Source: Pseudobdellovibrionaceae bacterium (GTDB lineage: Bacteria > Bdellovibrionota > Bdellovibrionia > Bdellovibrionales > Bdellovibrionaceae). From it: DNA of 46,046 nucleotides. The stretch covers positions 1-46,046 of the forward strand of contig JAKFYD010000038.1 in NCBI GenBank assembly GCA_021731025.1, read 5' to 3'. Position numbers and translations under genes: made by a program. Of this stretch, positions 34,247-44,380 are shown one piece after another (the stretch's first letter is position 1; each line of letters opens with the position of its first letter). The notes below the pieces were generated by a model that searched no databases, was not told the DNA's origin, and saw nothing but the letters and a program-made list of their open reading frames with translations.

Positions 34247-35493
34247 GCGCTAAAACTTTTTTCAAAGACTTCTTTAGTAAAAAAATGCTCATCATTTTTT
34301 TCACGGGTTTTTCCAGTGGATTGCCATTTCTTTTGACGAGCAACACATTGAAAACGTGGTTGGCTCGAGAGCAAGTTGATATCAGCACCATTGGGTATTT
34401 CAGCTGGGTAGGGATGTCTTACTCTTTGAAATTTCTTTGGGCGCCTTTATTGGATCGATTTAGCTTTTTTGGTTTTGGCCGTCGTCGCAGCTGGATGTTG
34501 ATCACTCAGCTGTGTTTGATGGTTCTAATTGGTTCGTTTTCTTTTCTTAACCCAGTTCATTCTTTAAGCGCGATGGCAGCACTTGCCGTGCTTATTGCTT
34601 TTTTCAGTGCGACCCAAGATATCGCTATTGATGCCTTCCGAAGGGAATATCTTAAAGATGAAGAGCTCGGCATGGGCTCCAGCATGAATCAATATGGTTA
34701 CCGCATTGCCATGCTGTTGTCGGGGGGCTTGGGCATTGGGATGGTGGGTTCATCTTGGGCCAACTTAAGTTGGCAGCAGCTTTATTTAATCATGGCAGGA
34801 TTGATGTTGATCGGAATCGCGACCACCCTGTTTGTGCCCGAACCTAATTTTGATCGTGCATTAGAACCGAAAACTTTGCGAGCCGCTGTCGTAGAACCCT
34901 TCAAAGAATTTTTCACTCGGGATAAGGCTTTAGTGATTTTGTCTTTTGTTTTTCTTTTTAAATTAGGGGATGCGCTTTCGGGAGCTATGCTGAATCCCTT
35001 TTATGTGCAGATGGGTTACACCAATGAAGATATTGGACTGATTGCAAAAACCTTCGGATTGATTTCATCCTTGGTGGGATTGTTCATTGGCGGCGCTATC
35101 ATTTATTCCGTCGGAATTTATCGGTCACTGGTTGTTTTTGGAATTCTGCAGGCCCTGTCGACCGCAAGTTTTGCATTGATCACTTACACTGGGCCAGAAC
35201 GCTGGGCCTTGGCTTTTGCGGTTTGCTTTGAAGATATTTCTTCAGGAATGGGATCTGCGGCCTTCATCGCCTTTTTGGCAGCGATCACGAATAAAAAATA
35301 CACCGCAACTCAATATGCTGTGCTCGCAAGTATTGCGACCCTAGGACGAAATTTCTTTTCAGGATTTTCGGGGGAAATGGTGAAAGCCTTGCAATGGACT
35401 AATTTTTTCTACGTTTGCGCTTTAATTGCTATTCCAGGTTTAGTGATGCTGTTTGTACTGAGAGAACAATATCAAAAAAATGATCAATTGTGA
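34243..35493 (+). CDS. ampG: AmpG-like major facilitator permease
   Basis: 416 aa with about 12 transmembrane helices. The N-terminal FFTGFSSGLPFLLTSNTLKTWLAREQVDISTIGYFSWVGMSYSLKFLWAPLLDR is characteristic of AmpG, the inner-membrane importer of anhydro-muropeptides; ATQDIAIDAFRREYL and RRRSWM fit too. Could import cell-wall fragments from growth or from prey. GTG start overlaps the previous stop (GTGA). Confidence 0.85.
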   Translation: MSAKTFFKDFFSKKMLIIFFTGFSSGLPFLLTSNTLKTWLAREQVDISTIGYFSWVGMSYSLKFLWAPLLDRFSFFGFGRRRSWMLITQLCLMVLIGSFSFLNPVHSLSAMAALAVLIAFFSATQDIAIDAFRREYLKDEELGMGSSMNQYGYRIAMLLSGGLGIGMVGSSWANLSWQQLYLIMAGLMLIGIATTLFVPEPNFDRALEPKTLRAAVVEPFKEFFTRDKALVILSFVFLFKLGDALSGAMLNPFYVQMGYTNEDIGLIAKTFGLISSLVGLFIGGAIIYSVGIYRSLVVFGILQALSTASFALITYTGPERWALAFAVCFEDISSGMGSAAFIAFLAAITNKKYTATQYAVLASIATLGRNFFSGFSGEMVKALQWTNFFYVCALIAIPGLVMLFVLREQYQKNDQL

Positions 35494-37055
35494 AAATATA
35501 ATCTTTCTGCCATTTTCTGCGCGCGTTCCTTCGCGCCTGGATCTTTAATTTCTTGTTCAGACTCGAGCAAGGCATAAGCAAATTCCTGATCGGATATTGG
35601 AAAAGATCTTTCATCAGGATGTAACATTTGAATCATGCGTGTGACTTCTTGAGTGTAAGCCTGAACTCTTAATTTTAAAGATTCTCTTAAAATAGTTAAG
35701 TTGCTTTGATTGCGGTAGTTTTCGGGTTGCCGTTTTAGAACAAGGATATCGGCCATCAGTGCTCGAATAGCTTGACCATCCGTGAAGATTGCATGTTTCA
35801 AAGCTTTGGCTCCGCCATCCCATTGATATTTTGCTAATGCGCCAACCCGAGTGCTGGAAAAAGTTTTCCCTGTTGGCCCAGTTTCTTCCGAAACTGTAAT
35901 GCTGGCTGAAAGATCATATCCATATTTCGCATCATTTAATATCACCGTTGCACTCGCATCGGCTCGACCTTTGGTATTGTAGGAAAAAGAATTTTGCAAA
36001 GAGATAGCCAGTGAATCGTTAGCCGTTCTTAATCTTTCATTTCGAATGGTAGAACTAAAACCAATCGAGGTTTCTCCGACATTGTTTGGATTTATTTCAT
36101 CGGAACGAATATTGTTGATGAAAAGGTGGCCGTCAGAAGCCCAGCCCATGGGCTTTATAAGTTCACTGAAAATTTGTGAACCAATATTAAGCTCGATGGC
36201 AGTTTGTTCTTCGGGGCTCAATCTTTTTTTAACTCCAGCTTCGACATTGATGAGTTCACCTTTTAATTTCAGACCTGCTTTGAATTCGGGGCTTCTTAAG
36301 TGCGCACCCAAATTTTTAAAGCCGCCATACCAACCCACTCGAAACTGATCGCCATTAATTTTGAAAAGGTAACCGGAAACTTTGATTTGTCCTTTGTCGA
36401 ACATCAAAGCCATAGTGATGACGGCTAAAATCAGATAAACATCATAGTAGATGATTTTCTTTTTTACGTTTTCCCAGCCAGCCCAATCATTTTCCTTTGG
36501 GAAAAAGGGCTGCTTCGACAAAATAAAGATCGCCAGGTCCACCATTTGCTCTTCAGAAAGAGCCCGTCGCAACTGATCAAGCACCGTCGACTGAACAAGA
36601 TCACGGCTCATTTCTTCGCTGAGAACAAAATCGGCTGAAAGATCATTCCGTGCATTAAGTTGAGGAGCAAGACCGGCTTTGTCGTCGACTCTCATGTTTC
36701 GATCTTGGACTAAAATATTACCGATTCGGCTCGTTAGAAATTGGGCGAGGCCTAACTGCATTTTGATGGGTAGAAATTTAATCGCTCCTTGAGTGTCAGT
36801 TCGCAAAGTCCAGGGATTATCTCCGACAGCGGCGTCGATATCCATTTCATCTTTTAAGAGCTGAAGACCACTTGCCACTAAAGTAAAGCGCGTGCGCAAG
36901 CCCTCGAGCCACCAAGGATATTCTTTTTCTTCAGGGGGACGCTTGTCTGCACTTTTTGTTTTAACTTTTTCGGCTTTGGCAACGGCGAAACTGCAGGGGA
37001 GTTGCAACCCTAAACTGAGAGATAAAAATAAGCTAAACCACTGACGAAAAACCAC
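35484..37055 (-). CDS. Exported envelope protein of unknown function
   Basis: 523 aa from GTG 37055 with AAGGAAG upstream. Signal peptide FSLFLSLSLGLQLPCSFA. A helical region (about 55-200), one strong hydrophobic segment (IIYYDVYLILAVITMALMF, about 210-230), then beta-rich repeats (FRVGWYGGFKNLGAHLRSPEFKAGLKLKGELINVEAGVK, and later SISLQNSFSYNTKGRADASATVIL) and a helical C-terminus. Not recognised. The 3' end overlaps convergent ampG by 10 bases. Confidence 0.65.
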   Translation of the reverse strand: MVFRQWFSLFLSLSLGLQLPCSFAVAKAEKVKTKSADKRPPEEKEYPWWLEGLRTRFTLVASGLQLLKDEMDIDAAVGDNPWTLRTDTQGAIKFLPIKMQLGLAQFLTSRIGNILVQDRNMRVDDKAGLAPQLNARNDLSADFVLSEEMSRDLVQSTVLDQLRRALSEEQMVDLAIFILSKQPFFPKENDWAGWENVKKKIIYYDVYLILAVITMALMFDKGQIKVSGYLFKINGDQFRVGWYGGFKNLGAHLRSPEFKAGLKLKGELINVEAGVKKRLSPEEQTAIELNIGSQIFSELIKPMGWASDGHLFINNIRSDEINPNNVGETSIGFSSTIRNERLRTANDSLAISLQNSFSYNTKGRADASATVILNDAKYGYDLSASITVSEETGPTGKTFSSTRVGALAKYQWDGGAKALKHAIFTDGQAIRALMADILVLKRQPENYRNQSNLTILRESLKLRVQAYTQEVTRMIQMLHPDERSFPISDQEFAYALLESEQEIKDPGAKERAQKMAERLYFHN

Positions 37056-37370
37056 CAAACTTCCTTTTTAAAAAAAACTTTTTGCAGAGGTAGAGTAGGT
37101 GATCTGGAAAGAATTCACGACTGTCAGGAATCTGGTCAGTATTTTTTCCATGGTGAGACTTTTGACTGTCAATTTTTTATACAGTCATCAGCAAATTTTG
37201 AAACGAGGGCTCCCTATTTACGAATCAGGGACTGGCTACCCGATTAAGAACTTTCAGCGTCTATTTTTCAGAAAAATCTTGGTCTAAGCTTTGCTTTGTT
37301 AAATCGAGCGGGTTATAGGAAATCCGTTGATATACAATTTTCCCAGTTTGATACGGGGGATAGGTTGCTC
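37056..37370. other. Divergent intergenic region
   Basis: 315 bases between two divergent envelope genes, presumably holding both promoters. GACTGT (37164-37169) and ACAGTC (37181-37186) form a 6-bp dyad around an AT-rich centre, a possible operator. TATACA near 37331 is a weak -10 candidate for the plus-strand operon. No gene is supported here. Confidence 0.4.
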
Positions 37371-38582
37371 ATGAAAGTCTTCATAAATTCATTCATTATG
37401 ATGACCTTACTTCCTTGGAGTATGGCCCAAGCCATTACCGAGGTCCTTCCTGAAGGTATCAACAGCCCCATGTTTAAATTTGGCGCTGTTCAGGGCCTTA
37501 ATCAAAGGTACACCGAATCAGGTCAGCTGTGGCGCCTGGGTGACCTTCGAGCTATCGAATTTAATGCTCCAACTTTAGCTAAAATTAATCCACAGGCCCA
37601 GGTTCTGATTAATGCCCTAAATAGATTTGGCAATCAGCGTTTGGGTGATGCTTTAAACTTAGGAGTTTTAGAGTTCAAAGTTGAACCCAAGGTGAGTTAT
37701 TTTGCCCCGGTTTATGCCCGTGGGATAACCAATACTTGGACGATGGCTTTGGCTATGCCCGTAGTCACTTACAAAAATTCAATCAGAATATCTCGATCAT
37801 TCTCAAATATTGATTTTTATAAATCAGAGTTTGGTGGAAAGTTTCCAGAACTTGATCAGGCCTTCAATACAGATTTGGGCGTGGAAACAATGAGGTCCAT
37901 CGAGCAGGCTGGCTATAAACCTCTCAATGATAAGGATGAAACTTTCTTTCACGACATGCAGTTGGTGAGCATGAATAAATTTTTTGCTGACGAAAAATTA
38001 TCGTTGATTCATTCCGCTTATTTAACATTACCCACTGGCCCTGAATATGACCCCGATGATATTGCGGCTCTTAATATCTCGCACCAAACTTCTTTAGAAA
38101 ATGCAGCGACGGCTTCCTACAGGCTGAATAGCAATCTTTCGGTCAGCTCAACAATTTCCTATTTATTCAACATGCCTCGAAAATTGGTGAAGCGTGTCCC
38201 AAGAAACGAAGATGATGTTTTACCGGATGCCTCGACCAAAGAAGGCTTAACGATGTTTACAGGAAGTCGGGCTTCGATCCGCAACGAAGTTTCCTATAAG
38301 TTCGGCGACAAGTATGGTATCGGCACAGGCCACACCTACGCCCGCAAAGATGCGGATAGATATACTGGCACGGAAAATCGCCGCTATGATCTCTTAAATT
38401 TGAACAGCTCGAACAACGAACAAAACGTATTTGTGTCTTTGTCCTATGACACCGTTAAAAGTTATTTTAAGAAACAGGCATTGATTCCTATGATTGTTTC
38501 CTACGATGTGTCTGACACGATTGCGGGACAAAATATTGAAAGAAAATTGATTCAAGAAATAAATCTGATTTTATTTTTTTAA
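37371..38582 (+). CDS. Putative outer-membrane protein of unknown function
   Basis: 403 aa from ATG 37371 with signal peptide MKVFINSFIMMTLLPWSMAQA. The mature protein alternates in beta-barrel style (FKVEPKVSYFAPVYARGITNTWTMALAMPVVTY, ASYRLNSNLSVSSTISYLFNMP, RNEVSYKFGDKYGIGTGHTYARK, NVFVSLSYDTVKSYF) and ends near ILFF, with an aromatic last residue as in outer-membrane barrels. No family recognised. First gene of a three-gene operon with two lipoproteins. Confidence 0.7.
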   Translation: MKVFINSFIMMTLLPWSMAQAITEVLPEGINSPMFKFGAVQGLNQRYTESGQLWRLGDLRAIEFNAPTLAKINPQAQVLINALNRFGNQRLGDALNLGVLEFKVEPKVSYFAPVYARGITNTWTMALAMPVVTYKNSIRISRSFSNIDFYKSEFGGKFPELDQAFNTDLGVETMRSIEQAGYKPLNDKDETFFHDMQLVSMNKFFADEKLSLIHSAYLTLPTGPEYDPDDIAALNISHQTSLENAATASYRLNSNLSVSSTISYLFNMPRKLVKRVPRNEDDVLPDASTKEGLTMFTGSRASIRNEVSYKFGDKYGIGTGHTYARKDADRYTGTENRRYDLLNLNSSNNEQNVFVSLSYDTVKSYFKKQALIPMIVSYDVSDTIAGQNIERKLIQEINLILFF

Positions 38583-38594
38583 AGGATGATATCT

Positions 38595-39548
38595 ATGAAA
38601 ACAGGGTCTGAAAAATTGTTTATCTTCAAAAGCCTGATTTTAGCTTCGATGCTGACTCTTTCTGTCGTCGCCTGCCAAAAAGCTGGTGAAAGCGGAGCCC
38701 GAAAAAAGCCAGGAACTGGTCGTAATGATGTTGTTCAAGGAAAAATGCTTAACGAAGGCCTGTTTGAAAAGAATCAAGAAGTCTTTAAAGGCTGCATGAA
38801 AGCCGAAGTGAAGGATCTTTTAACTGAAGAAGGATTCGCTGCGAACACTCTCACAGGAAAAAATTTAGAAACTGTTCTCGCAGAAGTAACCAGTGAGAAG
38901 GACTTGAAATCAGCACTTGTTAAACTGGAAGCCGATCATAAGGATATGCATTTAAAAGTCTCTACACGTTTAAGTCTAATTAAGGATCTCGTCGAAATTA
39001 AAAAAGATTTGTCAGCAAAAGAAAAATTCTTATTTATCGAAGGACTTTCGGAAGCCCTGTTTCCCTTCGAAGATAAAGTTCTTAGCCGCACCGACGCCGC
39101 AACGATTGCAAAAAATTTCGAAAATTCAAAATCGGCATTAGGCGAGGGCGATAAACTGGCCGACGAGTTGAGCGAAACCGTAAAGACCGTAAAAAACGAA
39201 GATGGCAAGTCGAGCGCCAACGCGATTCAAGAAGGTCAAAAAAGACTGAACGAAAAAGTCCAAGAGCTATCTAAGTCCGAAGCTAAAAAGCTCGAGACCA
39301 AAACTGCAAAAGTGAAATCAATTGCTCTGCGTCTGAGTCAAAAAGACAAGAAGCTTAAAGAAGAGTATGAAACCTTATCAAAAGATTTGGTTGTGCTTTC
39401 GGGGACCTTAGAAAAGAAGGCCTGCAGTCAAATGGTCGTCGAAAAATCGGAAAAGAACGGGGAAATTTTAAGGTCTTATTTGCAAGCTTTGAAACTCAAT
39501 ATCGATCTTGAATCTGTTAACGGAAACAAACCCGCACAAGGAAAGTAA
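38595..39548 (+). CDS. Lipoprotein of unknown function
   Basis: 317 aa from ATG 38595 (AAAGGATG upstream); ATG 38586 is an alternative. Lipobox LSVVAC. The mature protein is Lys/Glu-rich and mostly helical with coiled-coil character (LADELSETVKTVKNEDGKSSANAIQEGQKRLNEKVQELSKSEAKKLETK). Not recognised. It lies between the barrel protein and the large lipoprotein. Confidence 0.68.
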   Translation: MKTGSEKLFIFKSLILASMLTLSVVACQKAGESGARKKPGTGRNDVVQGKMLNEGLFEKNQEVFKGCMKAEVKDLLTEEGFAANTLTGKNLETVLAEVTSEKDLKSALVKLEADHKDMHLKVSTRLSLIKDLVEIKKDLSAKEKFLFIEGLSEALFPFEDKVLSRTDAATIAKNFENSKSALGEGDKLADELSETVKTVKNEDGKSSANAIQEGQKRLNEKVQELSKSEAKKLETKTAKVKSIALRLSQKDKKLKEEYETLSKDLVVLSGTLEKKACSQMVVEKSEKNGEILRSYLQALKLNIDLESVNGNKPAQGK

Positions 39549-39558
39549 GGGCGCTGTT

Positions 39559-42114
39559 ATGAAACTGTTTAACCTCGGGCTAATGTCGCTGACTTGCATG
39601 ATGACTTTGAGTTCATGCACGCCCACTTTACAGGAGCCAACGCGAACCCCGCCAAAAACGGAATTTTATCCTGACACTGAAGTTGTCGAAGAAGTTGGCT
39701 TGAATGGAAGTGTCGAAGCTTTCCCAATGGTTTGGAACGGGACTATTAATACGGAAGATTATTTTGAATTAGTAACTAACCTTATCGAGCAATCCAACAT
39801 CTCTCGAAATAGCAAGCTTCGCCTTGTGGCTCTTAACCTGGTGAACAAATTAGAGAGGGTCAATTACTTAACTCCGCAAGTATCTTTTAAGAACACTCCA
39901 TTTTTTGAAATTCTGATCAATAAGGCTGAACCTCAAGTCCGAACTACAATCGAAGATGTATTGGCCAGTTTGCCAGGAGATCTTGAAAAAGTTAAAAACT
40001 TAATAGAAAGTATAAATAAGGAATTTCAATGGCCGACAGAATCTACGATCGATCAGTCTGTCGTGTGGATTCAGAGCTTCATGAACGAATTGGTGAACAG
40101 AATTCCTAGCCTAAAATTGAATGCTCGTATCGAGAGCGCCCTTGTTGAGCAGCTTAAAAAGCAATCTGCTGAAAGTTTGAAAATTTTGCGTGAAAGTTCT
40201 GAAAAATTAAAACAAGAAAAAACACTGAGCGGCGCGATTAGAGTTATCGAAGAGATGGTAACTCAGTTTGAATTTCCAATGGATAAGAAAACCCAGCAAC
40301 TTTTGAAAAGTGGCAAAAGATTAGGGAAGAAAATTGATACTTATAAGGATGCAGATGGGGCCCTGGGAGCTCTATTAGAGATCTGGTTAATGCTCGATAA
40401 AAAGGGCCGTGTTGAAAATATTAAACCCGTATCGCCAGAGTTGTACGATTTTCTGAAGGATAAATCAGATTCGACTGTTCGTTGTATTATTACTCCGGGG
40501 TGCTTTTCGCCATGGCAAGATTTTTTAGCTGATTTTTTTATCAAACCTAAGCTCGAAGATTTTGGATTAGAAAAATTGCGACGGCAGCTGAACGCGGGCA
40601 CTTATACTTACACCGTAACAGCCGTTGAAGCTCAGGTTACAGCGACATTGTCTCAACTGGCAAAACAGATTTCTGATAAAATTGATGAGTCAGTTAATAA
40701 GGAACGAAAAGGTATTGAAGAAATTAATGCCAACGTGCTTGGCTATGTTCAATTAAAAGTTAATAAATGGGGCACAGATCTTTTAGAGAAAAACGCAGCT
40801 CGTTTATCTTCATACGAAAAACCTCGTTTGGAAGTAAAGCTTCTTCCGAATCTTCAATTGGAACTTAATCCTAGCGCCGAAGCTAATGAAAGCGCCAGCG
40901 CGGCGATCGGAGCGGGTTTAGAGACCTATTCCTATATGCTCAGCTTTAATGCTCAAAATGAAAAAGAATACACCCGTATTGTTATTAATCAGTTGAACAG
41001 ACTTTTAGGTTTTGGGGGAATAGAGATCAAACCGAAAGTGATTACCACGGGTATTATGCGAGCCTTTGAAGGTGAAAAAGAAAAATTTGATCTACCAACA
41101 GCACCTCATTCTCCATTTTCTTTTGTTTTGGTTGATACATTGCCATTGAAAGCTCCCTTTTCTTTACAAAACGAAGTTGTCGCTTTGAATATCAGTGCTG
41201 AATCGCAAAGCTTTTTATTGAATGGTCTTTTAGAGTTTATGCATTACATGAAAGACTGGTTGAAGACCGATTTTGATCGAATTTTAGGTGAAAAAGACGC
41301 CGGCGAACTTTTCACTGAAGATGGAAAACCCGTCGAACCTGTAGGGCAAAAACTTTTTCCGAAGGAACAACTTTTTGCCCTATCTTTTGCTCACGTCGGG
41401 AATCTTTTAAAGAATATTACGAAAGAAAAAACACCCTTTATTCTTTTTGCGGAATCAGGACAAAGGCTTTGGGCTAACCAAATGGAATCAGCTACCGCGC
41501 CTGTGACGATGGCGGGAGTTGTTGATATTAAAAACGGTGAACGTTCTGATATTATTCGCAGTCAGAACGTTTCGCGTTGGATTATTTCTTTAGGTAAAGC
41601 TTTGCAAAGAACTCAGGATATTGAAAATACTCGGGCCCCAGAACTGACTCAGCGAGGGGAAGATGGCAGTCGTTCTGCCGTTGAATCTTTGAAAGAGTCC
41701 CGTAAAGACATTATTAATTTGATTATTGCTTTGGGGAATCTGCTTTCGAGCCAAATGATTAAAGAAGGTCTTGTTTCTGAAGCCATTAAGTTGACAGATC
41801 TTAGCGATATCAGCCGTAGACATAGCCTTATGGATCATCTTCTGGCTATTGACGCTTTATTGACAATCCACGAAGTGACAAAAATGAAAACATATTTGTG
41901 GTCAGCTTTAGATATTTACAAGCATTTAAGGAAAGTGATGAATCCTGACACAAACTTTTTCGAATTTGGGAATGAAAAAATTTCGAATCCACTTTTAACA
42001 TCATTTTTAGCGCGTTCAATGTCTCACTTAATTCCTTACCTTAAGCCGGTAGAACAACAAAGCCTGCGTCGACAGATAAAAATTTGGAATGCAAAATTAG
42101 AAAAGCTTCAGTAG
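39559..42114 (+). CDS. Large lipoprotein of unknown function
   Basis: 851 aa from ATG 39559; the open frame upstream lies within the previous gene. Lipobox MTLSSC (Cys20). Mostly helical, no repeats or enzyme motifs recognised. An internal part (RLEVKLLPNLQLELNPSAEANESASAAIGAGLETYSYMLSF, near residue 430) is beta-like. Probably outer-membrane attached and working with the barrel protein two genes upstream. Confidence 0.7.
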   Translation: MKLFNLGLMSLTCMMTLSSCTPTLQEPTRTPPKTEFYPDTEVVEEVGLNGSVEAFPMVWNGTINTEDYFELVTNLIEQSNISRNSKLRLVALNLVNKLERVNYLTPQVSFKNTPFFEILINKAEPQVRTTIEDVLASLPGDLEKVKNLIESINKEFQWPTESTIDQSVVWIQSFMNELVNRIPSLKLNARIESALVEQLKKQSAESLKILRESSEKLKQEKTLSGAIRVIEEMVTQFEFPMDKKTQQLLKSGKRLGKKIDTYKDADGALGALLEIWLMLDKKGRVENIKPVSPELYDFLKDKSDSTVRCIITPGCFSPWQDFLADFFIKPKLEDFGLEKLRRQLNAGTYTYTVTAVEAQVTATLSQLAKQISDKIDESVNKERKGIEEINANVLGYVQLKVNKWGTDLLEKNAARLSSYEKPRLEVKLLPNLQLELNPSAEANESASAAIGAGLETYSYMLSFNAQNEKEYTRIVINQLNRLLGFGGIEIKPKVITTGIMRAFEGEKEKFDLPTAPHSPFSFVLVDTLPLKAPFSLQNEVVALNISAESQSFLLNGLLEFMHYMKDWLKTDFDRILGEKDAGELFTEDGKPVEPVGQKLFPKEQLFALSFAHVGNLLKNITKEKTPFILFAESGQRLWANQMESATAPVTMAGVVDIKNGERSDIIRSQNVSRWIISLGKALQRTQDIENTRAPELTQRGEDGSRSAVESLKESRKDIINLIIALGNLLSSQMIKEGLVSEAIKLTDLSDISRRHSLMDHLLAIDALLTIHEVTKMKTYLWSALDIYKHLRKVMNPDTNFFEFGNEKISNPLLTSFLARSMSHLIPYLKPVEQQSLRRQIKIWNAKLEKLQ

Positions 42115-42118
42115 GTTT

Positions 42119-44380
42119 TTAAGGACGATTCTGCTCGGAAGAAACATTTCTTTTGTTTTGCGGCGGGGTTTGTCTTTGTTTTAATCGAGCTAAATAAAAT
42201 TGGGCTTCACGCTGATGTCCTAATTTTTTATGAATGTGAGCTATATAGCGATAGGTTTCCTCTGAAAATCCAAATCTTAAAAGTCGACTGAAAAGATTTA
42301 AAGCAACAGGCCAACGCTCGAGTTGGTAGTTGGCAACGGCCATATGATAGGTGGTTTCCTCGTCAGGCGAAGTCTCAACTGTGGCTCGACTGAACATGGT
42401 CAGCGCCGATAGAGGATTTTTAGCGCACAAACCGAGGATTTTATAAATGGGTTCTTTCAGTTTGGGCTGCTGAACCAACATATCCGTGTACATTTCTGAC
42501 GGAAAGGCCATAACGGTCGGACAATCACCCGCAGCTTGCAAATAGGCAATGGCTTTGTAAATGTTAAGAGCGTTTCGCTTTTGTTTTAATCCTTCAAGTA
42601 CATTTTTCCCCGCTTCGTTCATGAATGCAGCCGAAGACTTATTTTTGCCAAACATTCTTACTTCTGAAAGATACTGTTCGTCAGCAACACGAGATGCATT
42701 TAAATCTAAATTCAAAGAGTCGCTGGCGACGAGACGCTTTTCCTCGATATCCAAGCTATTAAAGTTTTTATTGTAGTAAACCTGCGCTAAGAAATCGATC
42801 GGGGTTTCGTAACTGTGATTGCGAGAGGCCTCGTCGATCCTGAGCGTCTTTAACGGTTTATCATTAAAGAGATTATTCAAATCAATTTGCATAAAAAAGC
42901 TTCGGTCGGAGTGATGTAAGCATAAACTGAATTCACAATTAATTTCAGTGATGGTTTTTGCCACCTGGGTCACTTTTTCTTTGATTTTGCGCTTCAAGCT
43001 GAATGTTTTATTCTGCAGGGTTACTTCAAGTTCCTGCCGAAGGACCCGGTTTGGATCTTTTAAGAGTTCAGAGAATCGAACATGATCATAGTAATTGAGA
43101 CTGATTTTATTGATGGACCAAGGGATATCGAACCACTGGCGAATCTCGAGATCAGTAATGTTTAAGATGAAAGATTTTTCGTTTTGAAAAAGTCTAAATT
43201 GGCCATTCGCGATTTCGACATTGATAACTGCACTATCGATATCATTGGTATTAATTTCTGCCGATAATGACATAGGCAAATCATGGATTAACTTATGAAA
43301 AAACCCCTTCTTTAAGATAAGTTCGGAAGGATTAATTTTAATTCTCTTGCTGGTCGGGTAGTAGTTGATGTCATGTCCCTCGAAGGAAAAAAGGGGGGCA
43401 AGACTTGTCACTTTTTGAACCTGTATGGTTCCATCATTGCGGATTTTAGTTCCAATTAATTTTAAAGACTTTCCCTCGGCGCCGTTAACAATAAATTTTG
43501 TAAAATCAATTTCGTTAATATCAACGCCGGAAGGAGCCATAAATGAAGCGAATTCATAGGGACTTTTTTCGGTTTCTGGTAAAGCTGGTGGTGATGTCCA
43601 ATTCATAATTTCGAGTGAGCTAACATTAAGACGAGATATTTTTAAATTTTGACGTAACAGAAGCTCTTTGTAATCCAGGGAAATTTCTAGGCCAGACATT
43701 TTAAAGAAGTTACTTTTAAAGTAAAATGTAAGACCTTTAATCTTAAATCCCTTGATGGCATTGCCTTCAATTTTTTCTATGCGTACACCTAAACGGTTAA
43801 GCTCGGAGTTTATCTTTAAAAGTGGGGTTGGAGTCGCTAAACAAAAAATGGCATAGGCGCTGGTCAAAGGAATTAGTAAGGGAAAGAGTGAAAAAAAGGC
43901 GAATCCTTTAAGAGGTCCATCTGTATTCTCGTCGATGACAACAATACGAGTATCAGTGTAGTGATCCTGAAAAGAAATCGAAGCCGAGTCGGATTTAAAG
44001 CGAAAAAAAAGTAAGCCTAGCGAAAGAATAGAAACAGGTTTTAATATGACTTCACGAAAGATGACGGTGGTAAGGCCAGGTTTTTTCGAACTTAGATGTT
44101 GAACTAATTTTAACTTAAATAGCTTCTTACCTTGAGTGGTTCCCGTCTCATAAATGGACCAAATGTAATACAGAAAAAGAAAGACACCAAAGACTATTGC
44201 AACAACCTTTTGATGATCAATTCTTGGCAACTGCGAAATGGCAATTTCTAAAAAAATGAAAAAGGAAAGGACAACCATAAGGTCGTAGATGCCCGCAAAA
44301 AAACGGATGAACAGTGGAGCCGTATTCTCGGTGGGATACTTGGGACTCAAGTCCGAGGGGATCCACTCGTTGCGTTCCAT
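42119..44380 (-). CDS. RDD membrane domain - TamB/AsmA-like - TPR fusion protein
   Basis: 753 aa. N-terminus is an RDD domain (FIRFFAGIYDLMVVLSFF, YYIWSIYETGTTQGKKLFKLKLVQ, FREVILKP; several transmembrane helices to about residue 180). Then a membrane-distal beta-rich region beginning LNRLGVRIEKIEGNAIKGFKIKGLTFYFKSNFFKMSGLEISLDYKELL with the repeat rhythm of TamB/AsmA-type proteins (about 185-480). The C-terminus is TPR-like helices (about 590-740, PIYKILGLCAKNPLSALTMFSRA, YHMAVANYQLERWPVALNLFSRLLR). ATG overlaps the upstream stop (TAATG). Function unknown; the TamB-like call is from pattern and needs structure prediction. Confidence 0.65.
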   Translation of the reverse strand: MERNEWIPSDLSPKYPTENTAPLFIRFFAGIYDLMVVLSFFIFLEIAISQLPRIDHQKVVAIVFGVFLFLYYIWSIYETGTTQGKKLFKLKLVQHLSSKKPGLTTVIFREVILKPVSILSLGLLFFRFKSDSASISFQDHYTDTRIVVIDENTDGPLKGFAFFSLFPLLIPLTSAYAIFCLATPTPLLKINSELNRLGVRIEKIEGNAIKGFKIKGLTFYFKSNFFKMSGLEISLDYKELLLRQNLKISRLNVSSLEIMNWTSPPALPETEKSPYEFASFMAPSGVDINEIDFTKFIVNGAEGKSLKLIGTKIRNDGTIQVQKVTSLAPLFSFEGHDINYYPTSKRIKINPSELILKKGFFHKLIHDLPMSLSAEINTNDIDSAVINVEIANGQFRLFQNEKSFILNITDLEIRQWFDIPWSINKISLNYYDHVRFSELLKDPNRVLRQELEVTLQNKTFSLKRKIKEKVTQVAKTITEINCEFSLCLHHSDRSFFMQIDLNNLFNDKPLKTLRIDEASRNHSYETPIDFLAQVYYNKNFNSLDIEEKRLVASDSLNLDLNASRVADEQYLSEVRMFGKNKSSAAFMNEAGKNVLEGLKQKRNALNIYKAIAYLQAAGDCPTVMAFPSEMYTDMLVQQPKLKEPIYKILGLCAKNPLSALTMFSRATVETSPDEETTYHMAVANYQLERWPVALNLFSRLLRFGFSEETYRYIAHIHKKLGHQREAQFYLARLKQRQTPPQNKRNVSSEQNRP

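Noticed and set aside
37099-37287. 62-aa plus-strand ORF in the divergent intergenic region
   Set aside because: No Shine-Dalgarno, no recognisable composition, and it spans the likely promoter.
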